Notes: a model not told the origin generated them from the sequence alone. DNA of 13,849 nucleotides from Ectocarpus siliculosus (GCA_000310025.1 FN649755.1:1843696-1857544); one strand, 5' to 3'. Shown: positions 1 through 9,731, numbered from the stretch's first letter. Numbers and translations: made by a program.

Positions 1-248
1 GCCAGAGGTCAGGTTGCGGGTGGTAGGTTGGGCACCGATTGCAACCTCGGGCGGGGTGGGGGGGGAGGAGGTTGCACCCCAAATTGGGTCATGTATACTG
101 TATTCCTGCATCTCGGAGATTAGCGTATTGTTCCAATTGGCACGGTGGGTTGGCAGCAGCATACATAGAAACAAAAAACTAAATGCGTTCCAGATCGATT
201 CCGGCCTTCCAACGTCCTCTTGGCCAACAGCGAAAAAGGTCCGCTCAC
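1..248 (-). other. Presumed start of intron 5 of the HHIP-like gene
   Basis: From the GTGAGC donor to the window edge I see no convincing acceptor-exon combination continuing the propeller. The G-rich block at 49-69 lies here. A minus-strand frame around 70-150 is open but has no family signal. Confidence 0.4.
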
Positions 249-302
249 CGCGTAGATTTGTCCCGAGATGCCCAGCAACCACCATTGGCTGCCGTCCGGA
301 GT
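249..302 (-). CDS. HHIP-like gene exon 5: start of propeller region (last exon visible)
   Basis: This exon encodes 18 residues, TPDGSQWWLLGISGQIYA, a WW...G.I.GxI strand-like stretch fitting the first blade after the linker. The acceptor is GTGAACACCAG (303 upward) and the donor is GTGAGC (243-248); both ends are phase 0. Intron 4 before it is 504 bp (303-806). I found no convincing next exon in 1-248, so the gene continues outside the window. Confidence 0.68.
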
Positions 303-3300
303 CTGGTGTTCACGGCAAACAGGGGACAACAACAGGAGTAAGTGGGGGGCGGGGAAGGGCGGGGCGGTCAACTGTGTGACCGCTGAGACGGAGAAGACGC
401 AGGTATCTACCCCGAGCTTACTCCGGCCTCTGTCATTGCGGCTGTTGTTGTTGTTGTTGGTTGTTGTCTTCACACTGAAAAACCGTTCCTATCTCTCTAC
501 CCAGTACCTTTCATGTGTCCTTGCGTACTATTTACCGATTGATGTAACACTGATGACGCGGTCGATTCCCGTGGTCACAGGCGACGCATCAACACCATCG
601 GAACAACGAGATGGCACATACTTCTATCTTTGTTACTGGTTGATTCGAGGGCCGGGGTTTCATGGTAGATCATGAAGGTGGCATACATTTGCACGGGCAC
701 TTCAATACCACTCATGACGTCCATTACAACACCGATGGCAGAGGACTCAATGCCGGAAAGGTTGACGTGTCTGACTCCCGAAGCGTCATCAGAAGCCACA
801 ACCCACCTGTCTCATGCTGACGGTGTCATCGGGCTGTTGGTTGTCGCCCAGGTCCGGGAATACCTCGTTGAGAAACCGCGGGTCGGAAATCGCTGTACGG
901 TAACGGTGCGAGAGAACACAAACATATGCATGGGGGTGTGATCAATTGTCGAATGATTTCGTTTTTGCTTTTTTATCACAAGGGGGGTGCGATATCATCA
1001 CCGATCCCTGTGCAGATATCGAGCAAATATACACATCCATCATTTCGTGCTTCTCTTTGTTGATCGCACGCGGGTGCGATATCTCGCCGGTACGTGCGAT
1101 ACCACCGAACCGCGCTTTTTCTCTCGCGCCCGTACGGTATGCACAGAACGAGCCACCACCTGAGAACTCAGCAGTTCAGCAAAAAGAGCCTAACATAATC
1201 CAAACCGTAAGAACTTGGACAAAAAGAACCGGTACTCAGTTTCAAGAAGCCTAGCGTACGAAATGGCAGCTACTGGATCCTGTCTACAGTAGTGCTCGAG
1301 GCTCACTTTCGCAACTGCCGTGATGTTAAGTTCGGACTGATGCTACGGTCAGGTGCGAGCGATCTCATGGGCGATTTAGGACGCGGCCAACTGGTTTTTC
1401 GTGTCGTAGAGTGTGTCCGGTCTCCCTATACCCGAAAGTGTAACATGAGGTGATCCCCCCACCGTAGCATCAGGGCCCGAACTTGTGTACACAAACTCGA
1501 GGCGCGAAACGCCTCAGAAATAGTCTATAAAAACTTCGGCAGATGGGTGTGATGGTGTTCCGGCCCCAATCTCCAAACGCTACGGGGGGGTGGGTTGCTA
1601 ATCATCTCGTGGGCACAACCCTGTGCCCATGAGCACCCCACGCGCAGCCCATGGGCGGGTTACCGTAAGGTTGCGAGTCAGCGCACGGGGGTGCGAGGGA
1701 TTTAGAAAGGGTAATTTTTCCATAACCAGGAGGATTACCACTGTCGAATAGGGCGACTTTGGAAAGATCTCTTCGGGAGCTTTCCGGACAAGCATCAGTT
1801 GGCGCTCGCACTCTCCTGGTCGTGGAGACATTACGCTCTGAAAATCGATCGCACCTCTGTGCGCTGGCTCGCAACCTCACGGAAATTACACAGGTGGAGG
1901 TCGACCCCCCTTCCCCAAAATGTGGGATGCCCTCGCCCCCTTGTGAAGACCTTGACAAGGTCCAACACCTTGGAGAAGACACCCAAGGCCTTGAAAATAC
2001 CTCGATTTCTCCCCTTTCGAGGCCTTGCTTGACTTCCCCAAGGTGTTCGACCTTGTCAAGGTCTCCACAAGGGGGCGAAGGCATCCGACATTTTGGGGAA
2101 GGGGTGTCTGGCCTCCACCTTGTGTAGAAAAAAAACACATGTCGGCTTCACGGTCGACGAGGAAAAGGGGTGGCCGAATAGATGGGACGAACAAAACACA
2201 CGCACTTACCTACCTACCACGGAGTCCGAGACCACGTCTCTTATTCGAAGCATTTATTTCGTGTTTCAACCGCACTGAGACCGACGTTTCTTTCTGTGGT
2301 CAGCCGGGTAGCGCGGCCGATGCAAATGAGAAAAACACACAACATGTTTTCAACCGCGCTGAGACTGACGTTTTTTTGTTGGTCAGCCGGGTAGCCCTAT
2401 AGATGCTAGAAAAAAATAGACAGACGACCGAAAGTGCGGGGTGGGGTGGCCCCAGGGCAGGCAGACTCACCTGCCTCGGAGGGGTACTGTTGGCAGTGTA
2501 ATTGCGGTACAAGAACGACTCTATTCTACTGCATTGGTTTATGCGGTATTGTGAAGGCGTTGCCAAGTCTGTAACCTTCAGGTGAACAAGACAGCTTGGG
2601 CGTCTGTCTGTGTGGATAATAAGATCACTCTTGTGTGTTTGCCTACCTAACCTCGCATCACATGCCAGCTGCTTTATAGCTACAGCTGAAGGAATAGCTG
2701 TACAGCGACTGCAGTGACAGTAGTGATGTTGCCTCGACAGGTTTTTCAGAGACTCACCTTCCTCGTAGGGGTACGACCAGAAGAAGTCGTCCCCTCCGCC
2801 GGTGTGCTTTGTGCAGTAGTCCACGGTGTTGTTGTCGTACGTCGGGAAGTTGATCTGGCCGCCGCACGCGGTGAGCAGCTCGTTGCAGAAGTCGCTCTTC
2901 ATGGTCATGCCGTCGAGCAGGCCGAGCTCTGGCGCTAGGTTCTCGTACAGGTGCGCGCTGAAGGAGTGGCACCTTCCGCACACCACCTGCTTCGTCGTTC
3001 GTCCGCGTTTTGTTCTCAGTACTACACTACAGTCTTCACAGGTGTTTCGAAGCAAGCAAGCATGCTGGAAAGAATATTGAATCGGCGACGCAGGAAGTTT
3101 AGGTTCCATGGTTACATAGGGTCTTCGTGGCCCTCCCTGGTCTTTTTGCGTGATATCCTTGCTTTCTTTGCGGACGTGGGCAGCAGTCCTTGGTGTTTCG
3201 CGTCCGTCCGCCCGAAGACAAGAAAGAGATTTTCGGGATAAAAAAAGAGCACCACCAGTGACAACACGTCAGCCAGTCAACCGACCGAATGTTACAAGTA

Positions 3301-5292
3301 CGGCGAGGGAGAACGAAAGAAAGGAGGCAGGAGACAGTGAACCCAAAACATGTCTCTTTTCGCTTCCGCCCGAGACAGACGAAAGAACGGAGAGAACAAG
3401 AGGAGCACCACTCAGTCAGTCTAACCCATGTACAAGGACGAGGCGGGGGTACTCATAGTCGTGCATGCCGTAGACGTTAGACCGTTGGCCTTGCATCCCT
3501 ACAGAGCTGGGGAACGGAACACGCGCGGATTCTCACCCGACCAAGCACAATGACGAGGGGGATGGACGACAAAAAATGAGACAAGAGAAGACAGCAGTCA
3601 AGCCGAAACGTCTCCCCCTCGGTATCGGTTGCGCCTGCCCGAGGAAAACCGCAGCTACAACCCCCGGCTTTGGCCGACGTCGCCCTCTGTTTCCTGGCCC
3701 AAGTGGTTCTTCCTCCACTTGCAAACTGGAGTGTTTTTTCCTCCACTTGCAAACTGGAGTTCTAGCTGGTCAAATCAAAAACGCGAATCTTTACTCTTGT
3801 GACAGTTTCGCGGCATTCCCATATATACCTTCATGTCACGCAGGGCACCACTTTTCCTGCAGTGCTACCCACCACCCAACTGCTTTACTAGTGTCGTGCA
3901 GTATTCGTCTGAGCGCGCGCGGGGGGGGGGGGGATGAGGTTTTGTCCGCGGTCATTGCGTGGGGCGTGGGTGGTACTAAGGAAATGGACCAAGTAAGAGG
4001 AGTGGGCCAGGAAGTTCACGAGCGGTGCGGCAACCACTAACGATCGCCACACCGGCCTTCGGGTTAATGTTGTACGAAAGATTAGGATTTTGTGAGCGGT
4101 GGTCTGGTTCATATTCTCAGCAAAAACCAACACAACAATACTGCCCGCTCCCACAGACGCAGGGGATTGCGTTGGCACCGAACAGCAAACCTGACATGCT
4201 CCTTGGTGTTCTTCATCTCAGGCCACGGGCAAATCGTATTTGCCTTCAACGCAAGACGGTGCGCAAGTGACATCACACACGGGCCCGGAAGGAGAGACCA
4301 CGAGAGGCTTCGATGCCCACCCATCGATGTTGTGGAGACGTTGTCGGACCGATTTTCACGAACATGACGACGATAGAATCCACAATCTCGCTGCGAAATG
4401 CGAAACCAATGTATGCAATGTATAGTGTACAGCATACACGTTTATTTGCTTCTCGGTCGGTTCGCATACAAAACACATGGGCACACAACATGCTACTGTA
4501 AAAATTGGGGCGTTGGGTAGACTTATGTTTTATTTTCCTCGCGTTGGCAGTACATACAAATAATTTAAGATATGGGTGTGTGTTTATTTTTATTTATTAT
4601 TATTGAGGTTTGGGGAGTAAATGGGAGTAAATGGAACGAATCCAGCTTGTCACGCCTTGTTTACTTACCATTCAAATCCAGTTTGTCACGCCTTGTTTAC
4701 TTACCAGCCAGGGGAGGCAAGATCTATAGTCTAATATGGGTGTGTTTATATTATTAATTATTAGTTTTCAGGTTTGGGGAGTAAATATTTATATCTAACG
4801 CGACAACACGATCCGATTTTGTCATCCCGCACCTACCTCCTTGTAGAGATTAGAGCAATCACCAGTGAGCTCCACCCCTTCCGGCGTCACACCGCTGAAG
4901 TCTTTCATCACTTGGACTTCCTCATCGTCCGTGCAGCAAGCGCCGTACGCCGCGATCGAGGTGTCGCAGAAGGTCAAGACCTGTTGTGCCAACGGAAAAA
5001 AGTTTGGTGGTCATGAGCAGTTAGTTACTCTGGTCGCAGTTGGCACCGGATACTATGCAGGCACAGCGTGTGTGGGTACGGTCGTGGTGATCTCGACCGG
5101 GCACTCTGTACTCTCTTACAGATTATTGTTGTGTCGAAGATTGAAGTACATGTAAAATACATGAGCAAACACCTTGAGTTATTACTGTACCTCGTTATAG
5201 TCCGTCGGTCTGTCGTCAAAAAAGCAGAGAGGGTGCGACGTCACCACCTTAATGCCGACCAGCGCGGCTAGACACGCGAAGGCACGCATCAT
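249..5292 (-). CDS. HHIP-like secreted protein with folate-receptor-like Cys-rich domain, 5 exons, 3' end missing
   Basis: Joining 5292-5191, 4980-4837, 2986-2758, 892-807 and 302-249 gives 205 residues in one frame, with GT-AG at every junction (intron phases 0, 0, 1, 0, 0). Residues 1-19 form a hydrophobic signal peptide. Residues 20-158 hold ten cysteines (23, 39, 49, 50, 76, 85, 88, 116, 123, 140), an even number suited to disulfides. The pattern, including YGACC and CGRCHSFSAHLY, is that of the folate-receptor-like domain at the N terminus of HHIP-like proteins. Residues 159-205 (NEVFPDLGD, SQWWLLGISGQIY) resemble the linker and start of the PQQ/sorbosone-dehydrogenase-like propeller, most of which lies beyond base 1. 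An N-glycosylation motif NNT is at residue 134. The family is known to be extracellular in animals and is present in stramenopiles; ligand and function here are unknown. No frameshift or internal stop was seen. Family assignment is from motif recognition only. Confidence 0.82.
807..892 (-). CDS. HHIP-like gene exon 4: linker to propeller
   Basis: The first two bases (CG) complete a GCG alanine codon with the last base of the preceding exon, which supports the phase-1 join. It then encodes 28 residues, including FLNEVFPDLGDNQQPDD, similar to the L-x-EVFP-x-L stretch after the Cys-rich domain in this family. The acceptor is ACCGTACAG (893-901) and the donor is GTGGGT (801-806), ending in phase 0. 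Intron 3 before it is 1865 bp (893-2757) and contains several repeats. Confidence 0.75.
1887..2126. mobile_element. 240-bp foldback (MITE-like) hairpin inside intron 3
   Basis: Bases from about 1887 are the imperfect reverse complement of those ending at about 2126, with the fold centre near 2006, so nearly the whole segment is one hairpin with ~115-bp arms. Ends are TACACAGGTGGAGG on the left and CCTCCACCTTGTGTA on the right. Each arm holds its own palindrome: GACCTTGACAAGGTC (1948-1962) and GACCTTGTCAAGGTC (2049-2063). It has no coding capacity. A target-site duplication is not clear: AT-rich flanks differ. Best reading is a miniature foldback transposable element; the superfamily is unknown. 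Confidence 0.65.
2261..2416. repeat. Two-copy direct repeat, period ~83 bp
   Basis: The segment 2261-2312 recurs at 2345-2395. Shared blocks are TTCAACCGC, CTGAGAC, GACGTTT and GGTCAGCCGGGTAGC. Similarity extends weakly past each copy to a GATGC...GAAAAA tail (to ~2332 and ~2416). Both copies lie in intron 3, and differences are mostly point changes. Confidence 0.75.
2464..2487 (-). repeat. Copy of the exon 3 end and its splice donor inside intron 3
   Basis: This stretch matches 2751-2774 at 22 of 24 bases, covering the last codons of exon 3 and its GTGAGT donor. It sits 287 bp downstream in gene direction. The copied donor is intact. A 16-nt micro-exon (2471-2486) would be possible by splice signals but breaks the frame to exon 4. 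Confidence 0.6.
2758..2986 (-). CDS. HHIP-like gene exon 3: second half of Cys-rich domain
   Basis: This exon encodes 76 residues plus one base (phase 1 at its end). The acceptor is CGACGAAGCAG (2987 upward) and the donor is GTGAGT (2752-2757). It carries cysteines 85, 88, 116, 123 and 140. Recognisable segments are CGRCHSFSAHLYENLAPE, MKSDFCNELLTACGGQI and DDFFWSYPYEE, in the order expected for the C-terminal half of the folate-receptor-like fold. This is the strongest piece of evidence for the gene. Intron 2 before it is 1850 bp (2987-4836). Confidence 0.88.
3710..3760. repeat. 23-bp direct repeat, period 28 bp
   Basis: The same 23 bases occur at 3710-3732 and 3738-3760, separated by a T-rich spacer. 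Each copy contains the near-palindrome CTCCACTTGCAAACTGGAG. It lies in intron 2 of the HHIP-like gene. Confidence 0.8.
3921..3933. repeat. Poly-G tract
   Basis: Thirteen consecutive G residues follow a GCGCGCGC run. It lies in intron 2 and may be length-variable or miscalled. Confidence 0.85.
4570..4786. repeat. Nested direct duplications in intron 2
   Basis: An outer pair, 4570-4622 and 4734-4786, are diverged 53-bp copies starting ATATGGGTGTG and ending GGTTTGGGGAGTAAAT. Inside them is a 30-bp pair, 4641-4670 and 4677-4706, differing at one base, with period 36. The inner repeat carries GTAAGTAA on the minus strand, a good donor-like string, within an intron transcribed from that strand. 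Confidence 0.75.
4837..4980 (-). CDS. HHIP-like gene exon 2: first half of Cys-rich domain
   Basis: This exon encodes 48 residues with phase 0 at both ends. The acceptor is a T-rich tract ending in CACAACAG (4981-4988) and the donor is GTAGGT (4831-4836). It contributes cysteines 39, 49, 50 and 76, including the adjacent Cys pair in YGACCTDDEE, which is typical of folate-receptor/HHIP N-terminal domains. Intron 1 before it is 210 bp (4981-5190). Confidence 0.85.
5191..5292 (-). CDS. HHIP-like gene exon 1: signal peptide and start
   Basis: This exon encodes 34 residues. It starts with two adjacent ATG codons (5290-5292 and 5287-5289); the upstream one is chosen and the other costs one residue. 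MRAFACLAALVGIKVVTS is a short basic n-region and a hydrophobic core, with likely cleavage before HPLC. The mature start HPLCFFDDRPTDYNE fits the family's opening, where a Cys precedes a DDRP-type motif. The donor is GTACAG immediately after the GAG codon (5191-5193), phase 0. No in-frame ATG was seen in the roughly 80 bases just upstream. A further 5' exon cannot be excluded but is not needed. Confidence 0.8.
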
Positions 5293-6828
5293 CACGTCGC
5301 CTGCTGCTGGCTCTAGTCGGTCGGGATCCGGAGCAGCAGCAGCGGGCGAGAGATGATGATGTCCACACAGCGACCGTCAGCCAGCGGGTTCTGGGTGTAG
5401 ATAGATGGAGGGAAAAAAGAGGGGTCGACAAAAGATTTGTGGAGTGAAAGAGAGGGGGACTGATGATGCGGGGTATGTGGGTAGGTTTGTAGGTTGGCTT
5501 ACTGTATATTTGCCAACAAGATGCCGTAAAATGTTTGCTCTGCTCGAGACAGAAATTTCTCATGGGCCCTCCGTTGCTGTCCGTTTCGGCTCTCAGCACT
5601 CTCACAGAGCTAGCTGTACCATCTCTCCGAGATCCGTTGGAGTTATTCTGCCATGGTGTCATTCGTTTCCGCTTCTCGTTTCTGCTTCTGTCTCGTCGTC
5701 TCCGGCGGAAACCTCTGCTCCGTCCACCTATCTATTCCCAGGCAGCTATCCACAGCAGTCTCTCTGATACATACTCCAGTCTACATGCGGTCAGTATATT
5801 TTTGTCAGCAGCAAGTTTGTCCGGAACATTCCATGCCTCTTACGTTCCGTTCCGTTTTCGGCTTCTTCTCATATATTTTCAGCGCCTGTTTGTCTGTCTC
5901 TGCATCTGTCTCTCCCGCTCGCAGAAACCTCGTCCCTATCCACCCATTCACAGCAGTTCACCTCACGGCAGCAGTCTCTCCATCTCTCTCGGCTCTCTCT
6001 AAGACACGCCCACATATACATGTCACTTCTGGATCATCAGAAGCTTGTCCGGCACAATGTTCATTCCATATCGCCTTGGATCTTGGAACGGGGGCTCTCT
6101 CTTCCGTTCCAGTCCTCATTTGGCACATATTTGATTATTTGCAAACTCGAGCTTCCTGGTTTCCTGATGTCATGCGTGCGTGTCGTGCACCCCGTTTGGA
6201 TGCGGTAGAGTGACGATGCCGCATTAGCCACTAAAAAAGGCCTCGCGAGAGTTTGTGATGATGATATTGCCTGTTTGTTGGTGTCCTGATGATTTCATCG
6301 GGATAGAGGCAAATTTCCGAATGGATTGCAAACTCCGGTCCTGAGTGGTTGTGCGTCCCATCACCTGAAAAAATGCCCGTGTCCGGACATTGGTCCGGAC
6401 GCGCGGCTTGGAATTTCAGAAGCTAACAAGCTGCGCACTTTTGATCTGCTGATCTGCTGATACACGATGCACACCCGCACACACACCCGTCCAGCGGCTA
6501 AAACACAACAGCAATGCCTGAGAGTCGTCGTAAAATGTGCTCTTCTTGCCGTTGGAAATTCTCTCTCTCGCAAATAAATGAAAAATGTGGGTGTGATGGA
6601 AAATGGGAGTCTTGCTGTTGGAAACGTGAAGAAATACACCCGTCATTGCACAACACCCCCCGGATGCGAAAGCACAACAACCGCGGTGTAGTAACAGACC
6701 TGGCTGCGCGCTCTCACACGATGACGATGCTGTTTGAACATATCGAAAATTATGCATAAAACGAAAGAAAAACGAACTAAAAAACGATGAATACACAGTT
6801 AGTTTCGGACTGGGGCTCCAAATTTGCT
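5293..6828. other. Upstream flank of the HHIP-like gene; no gene recognised
   Basis: This holds the presumed 5' UTR and promoter of the minus-strand gene. I could not place a TATA box or transcription start. From ~5640 to ~6010 the plus strand is strongly pyrimidine-rich (CTCT, TCTGTCTC), which leaves long but unconvincing open frames. At 6381-6400 the palindrome GTCCGGAC occurs twice, 12 bp apart. Nothing else is recognised. Confidence 0.5.
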
Positions 6829-7562
6829 GACTACTAATTTTTCGGCCCGAAACATTCCGAGAACGACCCAGTCGCAGGCTATTTCAGCTGTCCCCAGCGA
6901 TGCCGGTTCGCAAAACAAAATTTGCCTCTTTCATAAATTCTCCAAATTTTAAAAAAGACATACTGTTTGTACTACAGTACACACAGCTCTAGTCTACATC
7001 GACTAATAGTCACCGGTACCTCCATACATACATACATACATATGCATATACACACCGGCATACATACATACCCTGTGTACAGCACAACAACCAACCTCCT
7101 CCGATGGCAAAGCAACTGCTGTGTATATGCTCAAGTAGAGCATGTCGGGAAGCTGGTGGCATGGCCAGCCTTACCCTACCGTCGGATGACCGGAGGGCGA
7201 GATGGCTGAGATGTTTATTTTGGCGGCCGAACAGAACTACACGAAGCTTGGCGGGCGGGCGTCTCTCGTTCATGTCTCCCCAAGACCACCAAATGAAAAG
7301 CAACAAGCCGAATCAAGGCAGTGGCGGTTGCCCTCCGTTTGTTCGCGGACGCAAGGAAGGGTGCTGTCAGTCCCAGATCAGACGGACGGGCAGACAAGGG
7401 AGGCGACAGCAGGAGGAGCCTTGGGGAAGTTTCGGAAGGCCGAAGCTCCGGCCGAAGCTCGGTGTGCTGCCTGGGAACGAAGCCTCGAGGCAAGGAGCTG
7501 GGGCATCGGACTTGCTTGATAAATTGCGGCTGTAGGACGAAGGACGATGTCATCTCTTCACT
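6829..7562 (+). repeat. Left arm of the large inverted repeat
   Basis: Differences from the right arm include a longer CATACATA run near 7060-7072, an extra CAGT near 7366-7371, and an extra AGG near 7411-7413. Homology stops after CTCTTCACT at 7562. Confidence 0.9.
7022..7074. repeat. (CATA)n microsatellite
   Basis: A CATACATACATACATACATA run is followed by ATGCATATACACACCGG and a second short CATA run. The counterpart in the opposite arm is near 8380-8421, where the second run is missing. Confidence 0.85.
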
Positions 7563-7879
7563 CCGAAGTGACGTTGTTACTTGTTTCGCTTCAATAATGT
7601 TCGCCACCCACATCACAAGCGACGGTAGCGTTGTCGAACACACTCCCGGACGCGGCGAGCCCCTCTAGGTTACGCACGGACACGATCCAGAAGCGACGGT
7701 GCTCTTACGGGACCACAGATACTACGCGCTGCGCTTTGCTGCAACCGCTTCAGGGGGAGGATCGTGTGGTTGAATCTCCCCTCCCGCCTGCCCCCCCCCC
7801 CGACTCTGTGCCTTCCACACGCCTGCCTGCCGTCGTTCTCACCATACCTCGCACCAGCAACAACATTTAAATTATTCTC
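7563..7879. other. 317-bp spacer between inverted-repeat arms
   Basis: This sequence is unrelated to the arms and contains an 11-base poly-C tract (7791-7801). No gene is recognised in it. Confidence 0.6.
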
Positions 7880-8614
7880 AGTGAAGAGATGACATCGTCC
7901 TTCGTCCTACACCCGCAATTTATCAAACAAGTCCGATGCCCCAGCTCCTTGCCTCGAGGCTTCGTTCTCCCAGGCAGCACACCGAGCTTCGGCCGGAGCT
8001 TCGGTCTTCCGAAACTTCCCCAAGGCTCCTGCTGTCGCCTCCCTTGTCTGCCCGTCCGTCTGATCTGGGACAGCACCCTTCCTTGCGTCCACGAACAAAC
8101 GGAGGGCAACCGCCACTGCCCTGTTTCGGCTTGCTTGTTGATTTTATTTTCAATTGGTGGTCTTGGGGAGACATGAACGAGAGACGCCCGCCCGCCAAGC
8201 TTCGTGTAGTTCTGTTCGGCCGCCAAAATAAACATCTGATCTCAGCCATCTCGCCCTCCGGTCATCCGACGGTAGGGTAAGGCTGGCCATGCCACCAGCT
8301 TCCCGACATGCTCTACTTGAGCATATACACAGCAGTTGCTTTGCCATCGGAGGAGGTTGGTTGTGCTGTACACAGACAGGGTGTGCCGGTGTGTATATGC
8401 ATATGTATGTATGTATGTATGGAGGTACCGGTGACTATTAGTCGATGTAGACTAGAGCTGTGTGTACTGTAGTACAAACAGTATGTCTTTTTTATATTTG
8501 GAGAATTTATAAAAGAGGCAAATTTTGTTTTGCGAACCGGCATCGCTGGGGACCGTTGAAATAGCCTGCGACTGGGTCGTTCTCGGAATGTTTCGGGCCG
8601 AAAAATTAGTAGTC
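7880..8614 (-). repeat. Right arm of the large inverted repeat
   Basis: Read on the minus strand it matches the left arm from its outer end GACTACTAATTTTT to its inner end CTCTTCACT. Copy-specific insertions include five bases near 8232-8242 and a longer AAAATAAAATC stretch near 8138-8150. Confidence 0.9.
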
Positions 8615-9681
8615 TATAAGGAAACAGATAAGAAATGTTCCTGGAAACTTCCTGCAGGTGAATATTTTCCGATTGAAGGCGGCTTCATGTGATTGGCTGT
8701 GGGAAAACAGTCACCCAACGAACTTCCCTGTTCGCAGGTACTGCTGTTTGTTGTGGTGGGTGACAGCTGCACCCTGATCACAGCGCTCCCACTGCTGTTG
8801 AGCGTGCGTCCATGCATGCGTGTGCGTGTCTGTGTCGCCCCCTCAACAACCGCAGCACACGAACTCGCACCAGTACAGCGACAGGAAGTACACATACTGG
8901 CCGGCAGCCCTGTACGAAGTGCTGTGTATCGCATTTCAAGCGTTGGGGAGAGGGTGTTTTTTGGGGGGGCGGGAGCACATACATCGAAGTCACACACGCT
9001 CTCTCTAGTAGAAGCAGAGAATACTCTTGCGGCGCGTCACCAGAAGGCAACTGCGTGCTCTTCCTCCTCTCTGCCCTTTGCTGGCGGTGCTGCCACCTCC
9101 ACTACGTCATTGGTTGCCGCGGTTCGTTCCGGCGATCTTCTTCCCCCTGGCCTCAACCTGTGTGTGACGGGCGCGTGTTGCTGACCTAAAGCCGCGCAAC
9201 AACCAACTCCAACTTGGTTTTCTGACCGTGCAGCCTCCCCCCTTTTGTGCTGGTGGCGCGCCAACTCCAGGGCCTTTGCGCTGGGCGCTTGGTTTTATTT
9301 GGGCGACCGCTGGACATGTTCTTGCAGACTGTGTGTAGGCGTGTGGGTGGTGCGTGATGATGTGTTGTGTGTGGTGCCTGATGTGTTGTTTCGAACAAAG
9401 TTGCTTAATCGAAAAAGACTTAAAAAGACTCGAAATAAGTCCAGTACCCAGCCGGTTTCCCTCCACTCACTGAAAAGACTCCACCACATCCCGTTCGACT
9501 GTGGGTATATCTCGAATGGGTAGTCTTTCTGTGTGTGTTTTTATTATTCCTTAATCGAAAAGTTGGCAAAAATTTCCACGAAACGAGCCTCCCTCCGCTG
9601 TTATATCTTGGGTTACAGCGAGACTGCCAGGAACGATCCTCGGAACGATGGCGCTTAATCTGTAACAAAACTTTGTAGGCC
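8615..9681. other. No gene recognised
   Basis: A plus-strand frame near 8866-8940 (QYSDRKYTYW, LYEVLCIAFQALG) reads like protein and follows an AG, but no donor or partner exon supports it. AAAAAGACT recurs three times around 9410-9480. Nothing else stands out. Confidence 0.4.
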
Positions 9682-9687
9682 GTTGTT

Positions 9688-9731
<44 letters not shown>

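Larger units (their letters stand above)
6829..8614. mobile_element. Large inverted-repeat (foldback-type) element, ~735-bp arms
   Basis: Bases 6829-7562 are the reverse complement of 7880-8614 with roughly ten substitutions and several small indels, so the arms are about 95% identical by eye. The ends are GACTACTAATTTTT on the left and AAAAATTAGTAGTC on the right. The spacer 7563-7879 is single-copy here. The arms contain (CATA)n arrays and several open but unrecognised frames, with no transposase motif. Flanks (TTTGCT on the left, TATAAG on the right) give no obvious target-site duplication. It may be a non-autonomous long-TIR transposon, a foldback element, or an inverted segmental duplication. 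Confidence 0.6.

Noticed and set aside
2471-2486. 16-nt micro-exon in intron 3
   Set aside because: It has usable AG and GT borders, but including it would shift the frame into exon 4, whose direct join to exon 3 restores a perfect reading phase.
2300-3109. Uninterrupted 269-codon minus-strand frame as a single-exon gene
   Set aside because: Only the middle (2758-2986) shows the family pattern. Both edges of that part are good splice sites, and the outer parts run through intronic repeats.
5653-6213. Longest plus-strand open frame (186 codons) in the pyrimidine-rich block
   Set aside because: Three overlapping frames are all open because the region is poor in A. Composition is Ser/Leu/Pro-biased with no domain, and codon use is not gene-like.
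6514-6759. Small Cys-rich frame (MCSSCRWK, ESCCWK)
   Set aside because: The two CxWK-like pieces come from an imperfect DNA repeat (TCTTGCYGTTGGAAA). There is no signal peptide and no spacing known to me as a domain.
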